Shown: positions 34,503-43,375, counted from the stretch's first letter. The stretch is 64,000 nt of DNA from an uncultured Erythrobacter sp. (GCA_947501215.1 CANMUS010000003.1:434001-498000); one strand, 5' to 3'. Numbers and translations are program-made. Notes: generated from the letters alone by a model not told the origin.

Positions 34503-35741
34503 ATGCCGTTCTGGGCCTATATGCTACACTGTCGCGGCGGTGCCTTCTACACCGGACATACTGAAGATCTGGAATATCGGCTCGCCCAACACCAAAAGGG
34601 AGAGTTAAAAGGCTTCACCAGCGAGAGATTGCCTGTAGAGTTGGTCTGGTCCGAGGAATTTCCGTCCCGGGACGAGGCGCTTGAAACCGAACGCAGGTTA
34701 AAGGGCTGGTCGCGGGCCAAGAAAATGGCGCTTATCCGAGGCGATTGGGAGAGGATATCGAGCTTGGCGAAGAAGAAGGACGGCCCTTCGACAAGCTCAG
34801 GGCGAACGGATATTTTAAGAGGACGCGTCGATTCCAGCGGCCGCCTGGACAAGGCGCTGGCCGAAGCGAGCGGGTTGTCGCGCGAACGGGTGAAGGGGCT
34901 CATCGCGGATGGCCTGGTAGAGGTAGGCGGGAAGGTGGTGACCAGCGGGTCCGCCAAGGCCGAGGCCGGTGCGCGCTTCACCATCGCCCTCCCCCCACCC
35001 GAACCGCTGGCCGCAGAACCCCAGGACATCCCGCTCGAGATCGTCTTCGAAGACGCTGACCTGCTGGTAGTCAACAAGCCCGCAGGCATGGTCGTGCATC
35101 CCGCGGCAGGCAATCCGGACGGGACGCTGGTCAATGCCCTGCTCCACCACTGCGCGGGGCGCCTGTCCGGCATCAACGGCGTCGCGCGGCCCGGGATCGT
35201 GCATCGGATCGACAAGGACACCTCGGGCCTGCTTGTCGTCGCCAAGTCCGACGCCGCGCACGAAGGGCTGGCGAAGCAATTCGCCGACCATTCGATTGCG
35301 CGCCGCTATCTCGCCGTCTGCGCGGGCCATCCGAACCCGGCATCGGGGACCGTCGCAGGCCGCATCGGCCGCTCCGACAAGGATCGCAAGAAGATGGCCG
35401 TGCTCCCCAATGATGCCACGCGCGGCAAGCATGCGGTCACGCATTACGAGACGAAGCAGCGCCTCGACCATGCCGCGCTGATCGAATGCCGGCTCGAAAC
35501 CGGGCGAACCCACCAGGTGCGCGTTCACTGTGCGTCAATCGGTCATCCGCTATTGGGAGACCCTGTCTATGGACGCACTCCCAAGCCGCTCCGCGCGACG
35601 CTTCAGCAGCTGCAATTTGCCCGTCAGGCGCTCCACGCAGCCAGCCTCGGATTCATCCATCCTATCAGCGGCGAAAGCTTGGATTTCCGCGCCGAATTGC
35701 CGCCCGACATGCGGGAACTCATCGACGAAACCGCACGTTGA
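34503..35741 (+). CDS. GIY-YIG nuclease fused to RluD-like pseudouridine synthase
   Basis: 412 residues in one frame. Residues 1-85 are a GIY-YIG (UvrC-like, UPF0213 type) domain: FWAYMLHCRGGAFYTGHTED, YRLAQHQKGE, and a Glu in DEALETERRLKGW. Residues 93-103 (KDGPSTSSGRTD) come from the 30-base repeat. Residues 112-165 are an S4 domain (RLDKALAEASGLSRERVKGLI) and about 175-400 the synthase with GIVHRIDKDTSGLLVVAKSD (catalytic Asp237) and GRTHQVRVHC. RluD makes pseudouridines 1911/1915/1917 in 23S rRNA and is normally about 310-330 residues without a nuclease. There is no ATG, GTG or TTG between the repeat and the S4 domain, so either the fusion is used or the synthase starts at a rare codon. 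Confidence 0.85.
   Translation: MPFWAYMLHCRGGAFYTGHTEDLEYRLAQHQKGELKGFTSERLPVELVWSEEFPSRDEALETERRLKGWSRAKKMALIRGDWERISSLAKKKDGPSTSSGRTDILRGRVDSSGRLDKALAEASGLSRERVKGLIADGLVEVGGKVVTSGSAKAEAGARFTIALPPPEPLAAEPQDIPLEIVFEDADLLVVNKPAGMVVHPAAGNPDGTLVNALLHHCAGRLSGINGVARPGIVHRIDKDTSGLLVVAKSDAAHEGLAKQFADHSIARRYLAVCAGHPNPASGTVAGRIGRSDKDRKKMAVLPNDATRGKHAVTHYETKQRLDHAALIECRLETGRTHQVRVHCASIGHPLLGDPVYGRTPKPLRATLQQLQFARQALHAASLGFIHPISGESLDFRAELPPDMRELIDETAR
34781..34810. repeat. Right terminal copy of 30-base inverted repeat
   Basis: CGGCCCTTCGACAAGCTCAG at 34781-34800 continued to 34810; exact inverted copy of 34452-34481. It lies inside the nuclease-synthase reading frame, 278 bases after the nuclease start, and encodes GPSTSSGRTD there. 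Confidence 0.95.
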
Positions 35742-35863
35742 AATCGATGAAAAGCAGCACAGGCGCGGGCAATATCTGTTATAAGTAATTTCGGTGGCCC
35801 GAGAGTCGAATGCCCAGCAGGGGTTCGGCGCGCGAGGTCGACGCTAGAAAGGTCAGGGTTTAC

Positions 35864-36769
35864 GTGAGCAATACCAAAGCATTGAGCGTCCCGGCGCTCG
35901 GCGGTGAGCAGAGCCTCAATCGCTATCTTTCCGAAATCAAGAAATTCCCCGTGCTAACGCAAGAGCAGGAGTACATGCTCGCCAAGCGTTACGAAGAGCA
36001 TGAGGACAGCGAAGCTGCCGCGCAGCTCGTCACCTCGCACCTGCGCCTCGTGGCGAAGATCGCCATGGGCTATCGCGGCTATGGCCTGCCCGTTTCGGAT
36101 CTTATCTCCGAAGGCAATGTCGGCCTGATGCAGGGCGTGAAGAAATTCGAGGCCGATCGCGGATTCCGCCTCGCCACTTATGCCATGTGGTGGATCAAGG
36201 CATCGATCCAGGAATACATCCTGCGTTCGTGGAGCCTCGTGAAGATGGGCACCACTGCGGCGCAGAAGAAGCTGTTCTTCAACCTGCGCCGCATGAAGAA
36301 GAACCTCGATGCCTACGAGGACACCGATCTGCACCCGGATGACGTGGCCAAGATTGCGACCGATCTCGGCGTGCCCGAGCAGGAAGTGATCAACATGAAC
36401 CGCCGCATGCTCATGGGCGGCGACGGTTCGCTCAACGTGCCGATGCGCAATGGCGAAGACGGCAGCGGCGAGTGGATGGACTGGTTGAAGGATGACGGAC
36501 CTCTCCAGGACGAGCTGGTCGCCGATGCCGAGGAAGCCGAAGTCCGCCACGACATGCTGGTGGAGGCTATGGACAATCTCAACGATCGCGAGAAGCACAT
36601 CTTCCGCGAGCGGCGTCTGACGGAAAACCCGCAGACGCTGGAGGAATTGAGCCAGGTCTACAGCGTCAGCCGCGAACGCATCCGCCAGATCGAAGTGCGC
36701 GCTTTCGAGAAAGTGCAGAAGGCGATGAAGGCCATTGCCGGCGAAAGGCTGCTGCCAGGCGTGGCGTAA
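35864..36769 (+). CDS. rpoH: RNA polymerase heat-shock sigma factor (sigma-32)
   Basis: 301 residues from a GTG (SNTKALSVPALGGEQSLNRYL), preceded by AGGTCAGGG; in-frame codons upstream (from an ATG at 35810) lack similarity. Region 2 has LVTSHLRLVAKIAMGYRGYGLP and the RpoH box-like QKKLFFNLRRMKK, and region 4.2 is SRERIRQIEVRAFEKVQKAM. It directs transcription of chaperone and protease genes, of which clpP, clpX and tig lie in this window. A strong terminator follows. Confidence 0.96.
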   Translation: MSNTKALSVPALGGEQSLNRYLSEIKKFPVLTQEQEYMLAKRYEEHEDSEAAAQLVTSHLRLVAKIAMGYRGYGLPVSDLISEGNVGLMQGVKKFEADRGFRLATYAMWWIKASIQEYILRSWSLVKMGTTAAQKKLFFNLRRMKKNLDAYEDTDLHPDDVAKIATDLGVPEQEVINMNRRMLMGGDGSLNVPMRNGEDGSGEWMDWLKDDGPLQDELVADAEEAEVRHDMLVEAMDNLNDREKHIFRERRLTENPQTLEELSQVYSVSRERIRQIEVRAFEKVQKAMKAIAGERLLPGVA

Positions 36770-36792
36770 CCGCTGGTCGTGAGACAATAGTA

Positions 36793-36828
36793 AGGGCCGC
36801 CGTTCCGATGAGAGCGGCGGCCTTTTCT
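36793..36828 (+). terminator. Rho-independent terminator of rpoH
   Basis: GGCCGCCG (36795-36802) pairs with CGGCGGCC (36815-36822), followed by TTTTCT. Located 25 bases after the rpoH stop. On the other strand it would also end the M20 gene leader region, but that gene ends before it. Confidence 0.88.
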
Positions 36829-36842
36829 ATCACGTTAGATGA

Positions 36843-38162
36843 CTAATTCCCCGCCAGATCCAGCACCGCCGCCACCATCGCGCGGGTGCCGAGCGTCACG
36901 CTTTCGCGGGGGGCGATCTTGAACAGGGGAGAATGGTGCGAGGGCACTGCGGGGCCGCCGTTGGCTTCGGCTTCGAACGCCTCGGGCGGAGTGCCGCCGA
37001 CGGCGAAGTAATAGCCCGGCACGCCGAGGTCCTCGGCTACGAAGTAGGAGAAGTCCTCCGCGCCCATGCCACGCTGTTCGAATGGCTGGAAGCCTATGTC
37101 GCCGAAGGTCGTGCGCATCACGCCATTCAGGCGGCGGGCGAGTTCGGGGTCGTTATAGGTGACCGGCGTGCCCTCGCTTACCGTGACCTTCACTGGCAGT
37201 TCGTCGGGCAGGCCGTGGGCCTTGCCGATGCCGACCGCCACGCGTTCGATGGCGGCGAGAAGCTGTGCGCGTGTGTCCTCGTCATTCGCCCGCACGGTCA
37301 ATTGGAGATCGGCTCGTTCGGAGATGATATTGTGCTTCGTGCCGGCCTGGAACGCGCCAACGGTGATAACCGCGGGCGAGAGCGGCTCGATCTCGCGGCT
37401 GACGATCGATTGCAGCGCGGTGACAATCTGCGAGGCGATATAGACCGGATCGCGACCCATGTGCGGGCTGGCCCCGTGCGCGCCGACGCCGGGCACCATA
37501 ATGTCGACCGAATCGGCGCTCGAATACTGGATGCCCTCGGCCGCCGAGATGACGCCCGTCGGCAGGATCGAGGCGACATGGAAGGCGAGTGCATAGTCCG
37601 GCTTGCCGAAGCGGTCGTAAAGGCCGTCCTCGAGCATGGCCTTCGCCCCGCCAACGCGTTCTTCCGCCGGTTGCACCACGAACATCAGCGTGCCGGACCA
37701 ATCGTCCTTCATCGCCATGAGCCGGCGCGCCGTGCCGACCATGGAGGTGATGTGAACATCGTGTCCGCAGGCGTGCATCACCGGATAGGTCTCGCCATCC
37801 TGCCCGACCTGCGTGGCGGTGGAGGCGTAGTCGAGGCCGGAGCGTTCCTGCACCGGCAGCCCGTCCATATCGGCGCGCAGCATGATCAGCGGGCCGTCGC
37901 CATTCTCCAGCATGCCGACCACGCCGGTGCCGCCGACATTCTCGGTCACCGTCAGCCCGACGGCGCGCAGCTCGGCGGCCATGCGCTTGGCAGTATCGGT
38001 CTCGAGGAAGGAAAGTTCGGGGTTCTGGTGGAAATGGACGAAGAGGTCTTCGAGATGGCTGTCGTAATCCGCTGCAACCGCGTCGGCGACCTCCGCGCTA
38101 TCGGCCAGAGCCGGTGTCGTGCCCAATGCGGCCAGCGCCGCGGCCAGAGTGAGATTGCGCAT
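36843..38162 (-). CDS. M20D-family amidohydrolase/peptidase, secreted
   Basis: 439 residues with a signal peptide (about 1-21, MRNLTLAAALAALGTTPALA). Metal-binding marks: HACGHDVHITS (the two His and Asp of the dinuclear site region), AEERVGGAKAM with the catalytic Glu pair, and MGAEDFSYF. It resembles N-acyl-amino-acid or hippurate/IAA-amino-acid hydrolases (M20D). In the periplasm it would release amino acids from N-acylated derivatives or similar amides. Divergent from mtgA. Confidence 0.9.
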   Translation of the reverse strand: MRNLTLAAALAALGTTPALADSAEVADAVAADYDSHLEDLFVHFHQNPELSFLETDTAKRMAAELRAVGLTVTENVGGTGVVGMLENGDGPLIMLRADMDGLPVQERSGLDYASTATQVGQDGETYPVMHACGHDVHITSMVGTARRLMAMKDDWSGTLMFVVQPAEERVGGAKAMLEDGLYDRFGKPDYALAFHVASILPTGVISAAEGIQYSSADSVDIMVPGVGAHGASPHMGRDPVYIASQIVTALQSIVSREIEPLSPAVITVGAFQAGTKHNIISERADLQLTVRANDEDTRAQLLAAIERVAVGIGKAHGLPDELPVKVTVSEGTPVTYNDPELARRLNGVMRTTFGDIGFQPFEQRGMGAEDFSYFVAEDLGVPGYYFAVGGTPPEAFEAEANGGPAVPSHHSPLFKIAPRESVTLGTRAMVAAVLDLAGN

Positions 38163-38246
38163 CGATCATCCCCTTGTCATCGTCCGACGTGACAGAAAGC
38201 ACGGGCGCGCCCCGTGGGCAAGCGCTGCCGATTGCAACCGCTCTCC

Positions 38247-38936
38247 ATGGCCGCTAGCAGCATGACGATGCGCTGGTTCGTCCGCTTTCTTTTCAAGGCC
38301 CTGTTCGGCCTGCTGGCACTGAGCCTGCTGCTGGTGCTCGCGTTCAAATTCGTGCCCGTGCCTGTCACGGCGACGATGGTGATGGACGGCAACGGGATCA
38401 CCAAGGACTGGACCAGCCTCAACAATATCGACCGCAACATGGTGCGCGCGGTGATTGCGGCAGAGGATGGCAAGTTCTGCACGCACGACGGCTTCGACCG
38501 CGAGGCGATTGAGACGGCCATGCGCGAGAATGCGCAGGGCGGGCGCATTCGTGGCGGCTCCACGATCAGCCAGCAGACTGCCAAGAACGTCTTCCTGTGG
38601 CAGGGCGGCGGCTATTTCCGCAAAGGGCTGGAGGCCTATTTCACGCTGCTGATCGAGCAGATCTGGGGCAAGCGGCGGATCATGGAGGTATATCTCAACG
38701 TCGCCGAGACCGGCATCGGCACCTATGGCGTGGAAGCCGGGGCGGAACGCTATTTCGACAAGTCCGCCGCCAGCCTGACCCCCACCGAAGCGGCGCGCAT
38801 GGCTGCCGCGCTTCCCTTGCCGAAGGAACGCTCGGTCGTGAACCCGCGCGGCTGGCTGCGCGGGCACGGCAATACGATTGCCGCGCGCATCGGCGTGGTG
38901 GGCCGTGACGGGCTGGACACCTGTGTGTACGACTGA
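38247..38936 (+). CDS. mtgA: Monofunctional biosynthetic peptidoglycan transglycosylase
   Basis: 229 residues from the ATG giving MAASSMTMRW; ATGs at 38262 and 38268 are alternatives. An N-terminal membrane helix (about 12-34) is followed by the GT51 domain: AVIAAEDGKFCTHDGFD with the catalytic Glu, GGSTISQQTAKN, and the second Glu in RRIMEVYLNVAE. It polymerises lipid II into glycan strands without a transpeptidase domain. Followed after five bases by the CDF transporter gene. Confidence 0.94.
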   Translation: MAASSMTMRWFVRFLFKALFGLLALSLLLVLAFKFVPVPVTATMVMDGNGITKDWTSLNNIDRNMVRAVIAAEDGKFCTHDGFDREAIETAMRENAQGGRIRGGSTISQQTAKNVFLWQGGGYFRKGLEAYFTLLIEQIWGKRRIMEVYLNVAETGIGTYGVEAGAERYFDKSAASLTPTEAARMAAALPLPKERSVVNPRGWLRGHGNTIAARIGVVGRDGLDTCVYD

Positions 38937-38941
38937 TCGCG

Positions 38942-39850
38942 ATGGGCGCAGGGCACGATCATGCACATGGCACCGATCACGCGGGGCATAGCCATGCTCC
39001 GGCGGATTTCGGCCGCGCCTTCCTGATCGGCATTATCCTCAATACCGGTTTTGTGATCGTCGAGGCGGCCTATGGCTGGATCTCGGGATCGATGGCGCTG
39101 ATCGCCGATGCGGGCCACAATCTGTCCGACGTGCTGGCCCTAATGCTGGCCTGGGGGGCGAGCGTCGCGGCGAAAAAAGCGCCGACCGACCGCTTCACTT
39201 ATGGCTACAAGAGTTCGACCATCCTCGCGGCGCTCGCCAATGCCGGGCTGCTGCTGGTCGCCATCGGGGCGATCCTGTACGAAACCCTGCATCGCATGGC
39301 GCAACCCGCCGAAGTCCAGGGCGAGACCATGGCGATCGTCGCCGGGATCGGCATTTTGATCAATGCGGGCACCGCCGCGCTCTTCCTGCGCGGACAGCAC
39401 GACATCAATATCCGCGGGGCCTTCCTGCACATGGCCGCCGATGCCTTGGTAAGCCTGGGCGTGGTGATCGCTGGGCTGGCGATCCTGTGGACCGGCGAGA
39501 CGTGGATCGATCCGGCGGTGAGCCTGTTGATCGTGCTGGTGATCGCCTGGGGCACGTGGGGCCTACTGAAGGACAGCGTTGCGATGAGCCTGCTCGCTGT
39601 CCCCAAGGGTATCTCCGAGAAAGCCGTGCGCGACTATCTCGCTGCGCTACCGGGTGTGGACGCTGTCCACGACCTCCATATCTGGCCGATGAGCACGACC
39701 GAGACCGCGCTGACCGCGCATCTCGTCATGCCTCAGGGCCACCCGGGCGATGCTTTTCTCAGCGAGATTTCGCACGAGCTGGAGCATCACCGTATCGGCC
39801 ATGCGACCATCCAGATCGAGCGCACGCCGCACTGCGCGGGCGGTTGCTGA
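38942..39850 (+). CDS. Cation diffusion facilitator (zinc/cation efflux)
   Basis: 302 residues, six membrane helices. A His-rich N terminus (MGAGHDHAHGTDHAGHSHA) binds metal; the transport-site motifs are LIADAGHNLSDVLALML in helix 2 and HMAADALVSLGV in helix 5, the HxxxD patterns of Zn-type CDF proteins (ZitB/CzcD-like). The C-terminal metallochaperone-like domain ends HCAGGC, with His and Cys that may bind metal. It removes Zn2+ (or Co/Cd) from the cytoplasm in exchange for protons. Its stop overlaps the ATG of the ECF sigma gene (TGATG). Confidence 0.92.
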   Translation: MGAGHDHAHGTDHAGHSHAPADFGRAFLIGIILNTGFVIVEAAYGWISGSMALIADAGHNLSDVLALMLAWGASVAAKKAPTDRFTYGYKSSTILAALANAGLLLVAIGAILYETLHRMAQPAEVQGETMAIVAGIGILINAGTAALFLRGQHDINIRGAFLHMAADALVSLGVVIAGLAILWTGETWIDPAVSLLIVLVIAWGTWGLLKDSVAMSLLAVPKGISEKAVRDYLAALPGVDAVHDLHIWPMSTTETALTAHLVMPQGHPGDAFLSEISHELEHHRIGHATIQIERTPHCAGGC

Positions 39851-40419
39851 TGCAGCGCGCGAGTAAGGCCGCGCGGGACAGGCTCAAGACGGCGATGAGC
39901 CGTCTGGCCGGCGGCGACAGGGCCGCGCTGGAGGATATCTACCGCGCAACCTCGGCGAAACTTTTCGGCATCTGCCTTCGTATCTTGGGAGACGAAAAGG
40001 AAGCCGAGGACGCATTGCAAGACGTCTATCTGACATTGTGGCGCAGGGCCGATCGGTACGATCCCGAGCGAGCGAGCCCCATCGCCTGGCTCGCTACTTT
40101 CGCGCGCAATCGCGCGATCGATCGCCTGCGGACCGGCAAGGTCAGAGGCGGCGCAGTGCCCGAGGACAAGGCGGCTTCCTTATCCGACGGCAGCCCACTG
40201 CCCGATTCCATGCTGATCGACGAGGAGCGCGAGGCGCGGGTTCGCGCCTGTCTCGAAGAGCTTGACGAAACGCCGCGCGATGCGATCCGCAGCGCTTTCT
40301 TCGAAGGCCGTACCTATGCCGAGTTGGCCGAGCGGCAGGGCGTCCCGCTCGGCACGATGAAAAGCTGGATCAGGAGGGGGCTGGCGAAGCTGAAAGCGTG
40401 TATGGAGGCGGGAGAATGA
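39850..40419 (+). CDS. ECF-type sigma factor
   Basis: 189 residues from the ATG overlapping the CDF stop. Region 2 is DIYRATSAKLFGICLRILGD and ALQDVYLTLWRRADRYDPER, region 4 has FFEGRTYAELAERQGVPLGT and MKSWIRRGLAKLKACM. It belongs to the SigK/RskA-type or ECF group with RskA-like anti-sigma partners. The next gene is coupled by ATGA, as usual for a sigma/anti-sigma pair. Targets are unknown; the fasciclin gene downstream is a candidate. Confidence 0.93.
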   Translation: MQRASKAARDRLKTAMSRLAGGDRAALEDIYRATSAKLFGICLRILGDEKEAEDALQDVYLTLWRRADRYDPERASPIAWLATFARNRAIDRLRTGKVRGGAVPEDKAASLSDGSPLPDSMLIDEEREARVRACLEELDETPRDAIRSAFFEGRTYAELAERQGVPLGTMKSWIRRGLAKLKACMEAGE

Positions 40420-41147
40420 GCGAGGACAAACGCCCCGACAGCGTCCTGGCAGCCGAATATGCGCTCGGCCTGCTGGAAGGCGAGGAATTGCTCGCAGCAC
40501 GCGCTCGCGAAGCATCCGACGGCGCTTTCGCCGCAGAGTTCGCGCAGTGGCAGGATCGCCTTGCCCCGCTCGCCGACGACATCGACCCGCGCATGCCGCG
40601 CGCCGAATTGTGGGCGAAGATCGAAGCGGCGATGGGCGCGGATGCCGGTACGGCGGAAGTCGTCTCCCTGCGGCGCAAGGTCCGCCGCTGGCAATGGATC
40701 GGCGCGCTCAGTGCCGCTGCGGCCGTCGCGCTGGCTATTTTCGCTTTGCCGATGCAGCAGGCGCCCGACGGCCCCTCCGGAACCATAGCCAACGGCCCCG
40801 CCCTCACCCAGCCACCGCTCGCTGCCAACATGCCGATCGAAGGCACGCCACTGCGGCTCGACCTGACCTATCTTCCCGATGCCCATAGCCTGCTGGTGAC
40901 CGCCGTGGGGCTGTCGGCCGACGGCGTCCACGACCACGAAATCTGGTTGGTGCCTGACGAAGGCGAACTGATATCGCTCGGTGTGGTAACGCCGGGTGAA
41001 GTTACCGCGCACGAGGTGCCCCTTGAGGTCGCACCACGAATCCACGGCGGGTCGCAGTTGCTGCTGACGCGCGAGCCGTTGGGCGGCAAACCGCCGCAAG
41101 CCGCGGCCGGACCGGTCGTCGCAGAGGCACGCTTCGCCGCGATCTAG
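40416..41147 (+). CDS. Anti-sigma factor, RskA C-terminal type
   Basis: 243 residues from the ATG overlapping the sigma gene stop. The cytoplasmic N-terminal part (1-85) has the zinc-less ASD-like helices (AAEYALGLLEGEEL), then one membrane helix (about 98-116, WIGALSAAAAVALAIFAL), then a periplasmic RskA domain of about 125 residues (DLTYLPDAHSLLVTAVGL, ISLGVVTPGEVTAHEVPL). It would hold the ECF sigma factor until a periplasmic signal causes its release, probably by regulated proteolysis. Confidence 0.9.
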   Translation: MSEDKRPDSVLAAEYALGLLEGEELLAARAREASDGAFAAEFAQWQDRLAPLADDIDPRMPRAELWAKIEAAMGADAGTAEVVSLRRKVRRWQWIGALSAAAAVALAIFALPMQQAPDGPSGTIANGPALTQPPLAANMPIEGTPLRLDLTYLPDAHSLLVTAVGLSADGVHDHEIWLVPDEGELISLGVVTPGEVTAHEVPLEVAPRIHGGSQLLLTREPLGGKPPQAAAGPVVAEARFAAI

Positions 41148-41237
41148 GGATTTTTTAGGCTCGGGCGTGCATCTGCCCGGTGAATCGATCCGTATCTCCT
41201 ACACAAGCTGGACGGGGCTTGGGAAAAGGAGACTACG

Positions 41238-41807
41238 ATGCATATTTCGAAGAAACTCAAGGCCGCCGCCCTCGCGTCCATCGCCGCAACCGGCGCATTC
41301 GCGCTCTCCGCGGGCACACCGGCACTGGCCGACCATCATGGCATGCAGGCGGAGAAGGCGCAGCCGAACATCGTCGAAGCCGCGCAGGGCACGGGCGTTC
41401 ACACCACGCTGGTTGCCGCCGTGCAGGCCGCCGGGCTCGTCGATACGCTGACCAGCCCCGGACACTTCACCGTCTTCGCGCCGACCGACGATGCCTTTGC
41501 CGCGCTGCCGGACGGCACGGTCGATACGCTGCTGATGCCGGAGAACCGCGATCAGCTGACCAACATCCTCACTTACCACGTCGTCGAAGGCCGGATTCCT
41601 GCGGCACAGCTAACGCAGGCGATCCGCCAGGCCGGCGGGACCTACGAGTTCGAAACGGTCGCCGGTGAGACGCTCAGTGCCAGCTTCAGTGGCGACAATA
41701 TCGTCATCACCGATGCGGCTGGCGGGACCAGCACCGTCACAATGGCCGATGTGAAGACCACCAATGGCGTGATCCATGTCACCAACGGTGTCTTCCTGCC
41801 CGGATGA
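41238..41807 (+). CDS. Fasciclin-domain (FAS1) periplasmic protein
   Basis: 189 residues with signal peptide (about 1-31, ending GTPALA) and one FAS1 domain: NIVEAAQGTGVHTTLVAAVQ, HFTVFAPTDDAFAAL, LTNILTYHVVEGRI and TTNGVIHVTNGVFLP are the H1/H2 box regions. Secreted FAS1 proteins are adhesion-like and often lie beside ECF sigma/anti-sigma genes, as here, suggesting control by that sigma factor. Ribosome-binding AAGGAGACTACG precedes the ATG. Followed by two hairpins, the second a strong terminator. Confidence 0.93.
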   Translation: MHISKKLKAAALASIAATGAFALSAGTPALADHHGMQAEKAQPNIVEAAQGTGVHTTLVAAVQAAGLVDTLTSPGHFTVFAPTDDAFAALPDGTVDTLLMPENRDQLTNILTYHVVEGRIPAAQLTQAIRQAGGTYEFETVAGETLSASFSGDNIVITDAAGGTSTVTMADVKTTNGVIHVTNGVFLPG

Positions 41808-41861
41808 TAGACTTTCCCCCGGTGCCGCGCAGTCCAACCCATAATGCGCGGTGCCAAACGA

Positions 41862-41905
41862 CCCCGCCCGGCGCTCACAGGAGGCCGGGCGGGGTTTTCT
41901 TTTGA
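41862..41905 (+). terminator. Rho-independent terminator after the fasciclin gene
   Basis: CCCCGCCCGGC (41862-41872) pairs with GCCGGGCGGGG (41884-41894), followed by TTTTCTTTT. A weaker hairpin with two G-T pairs lies just before it (41821-41855). The clpX gene ends 34 bases further on the other strand. Confidence 0.92.
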
Positions 41906-41938
41906 ATTATCGGAGAGGTCGGGAGTGCTGGCTGCCTT

Positions 41939-43204
41939 TTAGGCGGCCTCTTCCTCGTCCTTCTTGCCGCCATGGACCTGGACTGGTTCCTTGCGGCCGT
42001 CGACTACGTCCTTGTCGATCACGATCTCGGTCACGCCTTCCATGTCGGGCAGGTCGAACATCGTGTCGAGCAGGATGCCTTCGACGATCGAGCGCAGCCC
42101 GCGCGCGCCGGTCTTGCGCTTGATCGCCTTCTCGGCGATTTCGCGCAGCGCCTCGTCCTTGAAGGTCAGCTCGACATCTTCGAGCTCGAACAGCTTGCTG
42201 TATTGCTTGACGATGGCGTTCTTCGGCTCGGTCAGGATCGTCACCAGCGCATCGACGTCGAGGTCGTTGAGCGTGGCGATGACCGGCAGGCGACCGACGA
42301 ATTCCGGGATCAGGCCGAACTTGAGCAGATCTTCCGGCTCGCTTTTCTCGAGCAGCTCGCCCACGCGGCGCTTGTCCGGATCGGCGACATGCGCGCCGAA
42401 ACCGATGCTGCGCTTCTGCAGGCGATCGGCGATGATCTTGTCGAGCCCGGCAAAGGCACCGCCGCAGATGAACAGGATGTTCGTCGTGTCGACCTGCAGG
42501 AATTCCTGCTGCGGATGCTTGCGCCCGCCCTGCGGGGGAACGCTAGCCGTGGTGCCTTCCATCAGCTTGAGCAGAGCCTGCTGCACGCCCTCACCCGATA
42601 CGTCACGGGTGATGGAGGGGTTCTCCGCCTTGCGTGTGATCTTGTCGATCTCGTCGATATAAACGATGCCGTGCTGCGCCTTTTCGACATTGTAGTCGGA
42701 GGCCTGCAGCAGCTTCAGGATGATGTTCTCCACATCCTCGCCCACGTAACCCGCTTCGGTCAGCGTCGTGGCGTCGGCCATGGTGAAGGGCACGTCGAAA
42801 GTGCGCGCCAGCGTCTGGGCCAGCAGCGTCTTGCCGGTACCGGTTGGACCGACCAGCAGTATGTTCGACTTCGCCAGTTCGACATCGCCCGACTTGCCGC
42901 TGTGCTTGAGGCGCTTGTAATGGTTGTGCACCGCGACCGACAGCACGCGCTTGGCGCGATCCTGGCCAATCACGTAATCGTTCAGCGTCTGGAAGATTTC
43001 GGACGGCGTCGGAACGTCGCCTTCCTTCTTGCCGGTGAGGCCGGCTTTGGTTTCTTCGCGAATGATGTCGTTGCACAGCTCGACGCATTCGTCGCAGATG
43101 AACACGGTCGGGCCCGCGATGAGCTTCCTCACCTCATGCTGGGACTTGCCGCAGAAGCTGCAGTACAGCGTGCTCTTGCTATCGGTTCCGCTCAACTTGG
43201 TCAT
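41939..43204 (-). CDS. clpX: ATP-dependent Clp protease ATPase subunit ClpX
   Basis: 421 residues. The N-terminal zinc domain has CSFCGKSQ and ICDECVELC (four Cys). The AAA+ module has Walker A GPTGTGKT, Walker [11 protein letters not shown] and sensor/arginine regions, and the IGF loop that docks to ClpP is present as KRSIGFGA. ClpX unfolds substrates such as SsrA-tagged proteins and feeds them to ClpP. It lies 189 bases after clpP on the same strand with a hairpin in between, so it may also have its own promoter. Confidence 0.98.
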   Translation of the reverse strand: MTKLSGTDSKSTLYCSFCGKSQHEVRKLIAGPTVFICDECVELCNDIIREETKAGLTGKKEGDVPTPSEIFQTLNDYVIGQDRAKRVLSVAVHNHYKRLKHSGKSGDVELAKSNILLVGPTGTGKTLLAQTLARTFDVPFTMADATTLTEAGYVGEDVENIILKLLQASDYNVEKAQHGIVYIDEIDKITRKAENPSITRDVSGEGVQQALLKLMEGTTASVPPQGGRKHPQQEFLQVDTTNILFICGGAFAGLDKIIADRLQKRSIGFGAHVADPDKRRVGELLEKSEPEDLLKFGLIPEFVGRLPVIATLNDLDVDALVTILTEPKNAIVKQYSKLFELEDVELTFKDEALREIAEKAIKRKTGARGLRSIVEGILLDTMFDLPDMEGVTEIVIDKDVVDGRKEPVQVHGGKKDEEEAA

Positions 43205-43350
43205 ATCCTAATCGTCTTCCCCGGCCCTGTCGGCAGTCGTGCGACTCTAGGGGACACGGGATTTGGGTCAATATCGTAGGTACAATCATCCCCTTGCCAC
43301 AAGCTGAAGCGGCAAGGTTGCTGGAATCCTACGGAAATCGTGCAACAGTC

Positions 43351-43375
43351 CCGCGCAGGCACGGTGCCTGCGCGG
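43351..43375. other. Hairpin between clpP and clpX
   Basis: CCGCGCAGGCAC and GTGCCTGCGCGG around a single central G, a 25-base palindrome 19 bases beyond the clpP stop. No T-run follows on the minus strand, so it may be an attenuator, an mRNA-stability element or a weak terminator. Confidence 0.6.

Noticed and set aside
34452-34810. Complete insertion sequence
   Set aside because: No DDE, HUH or serine/tyrosine recombinase domain and no target-site duplication could be identified; only a nuclease and inverted repeats, so it is reported as a putative cassette instead.
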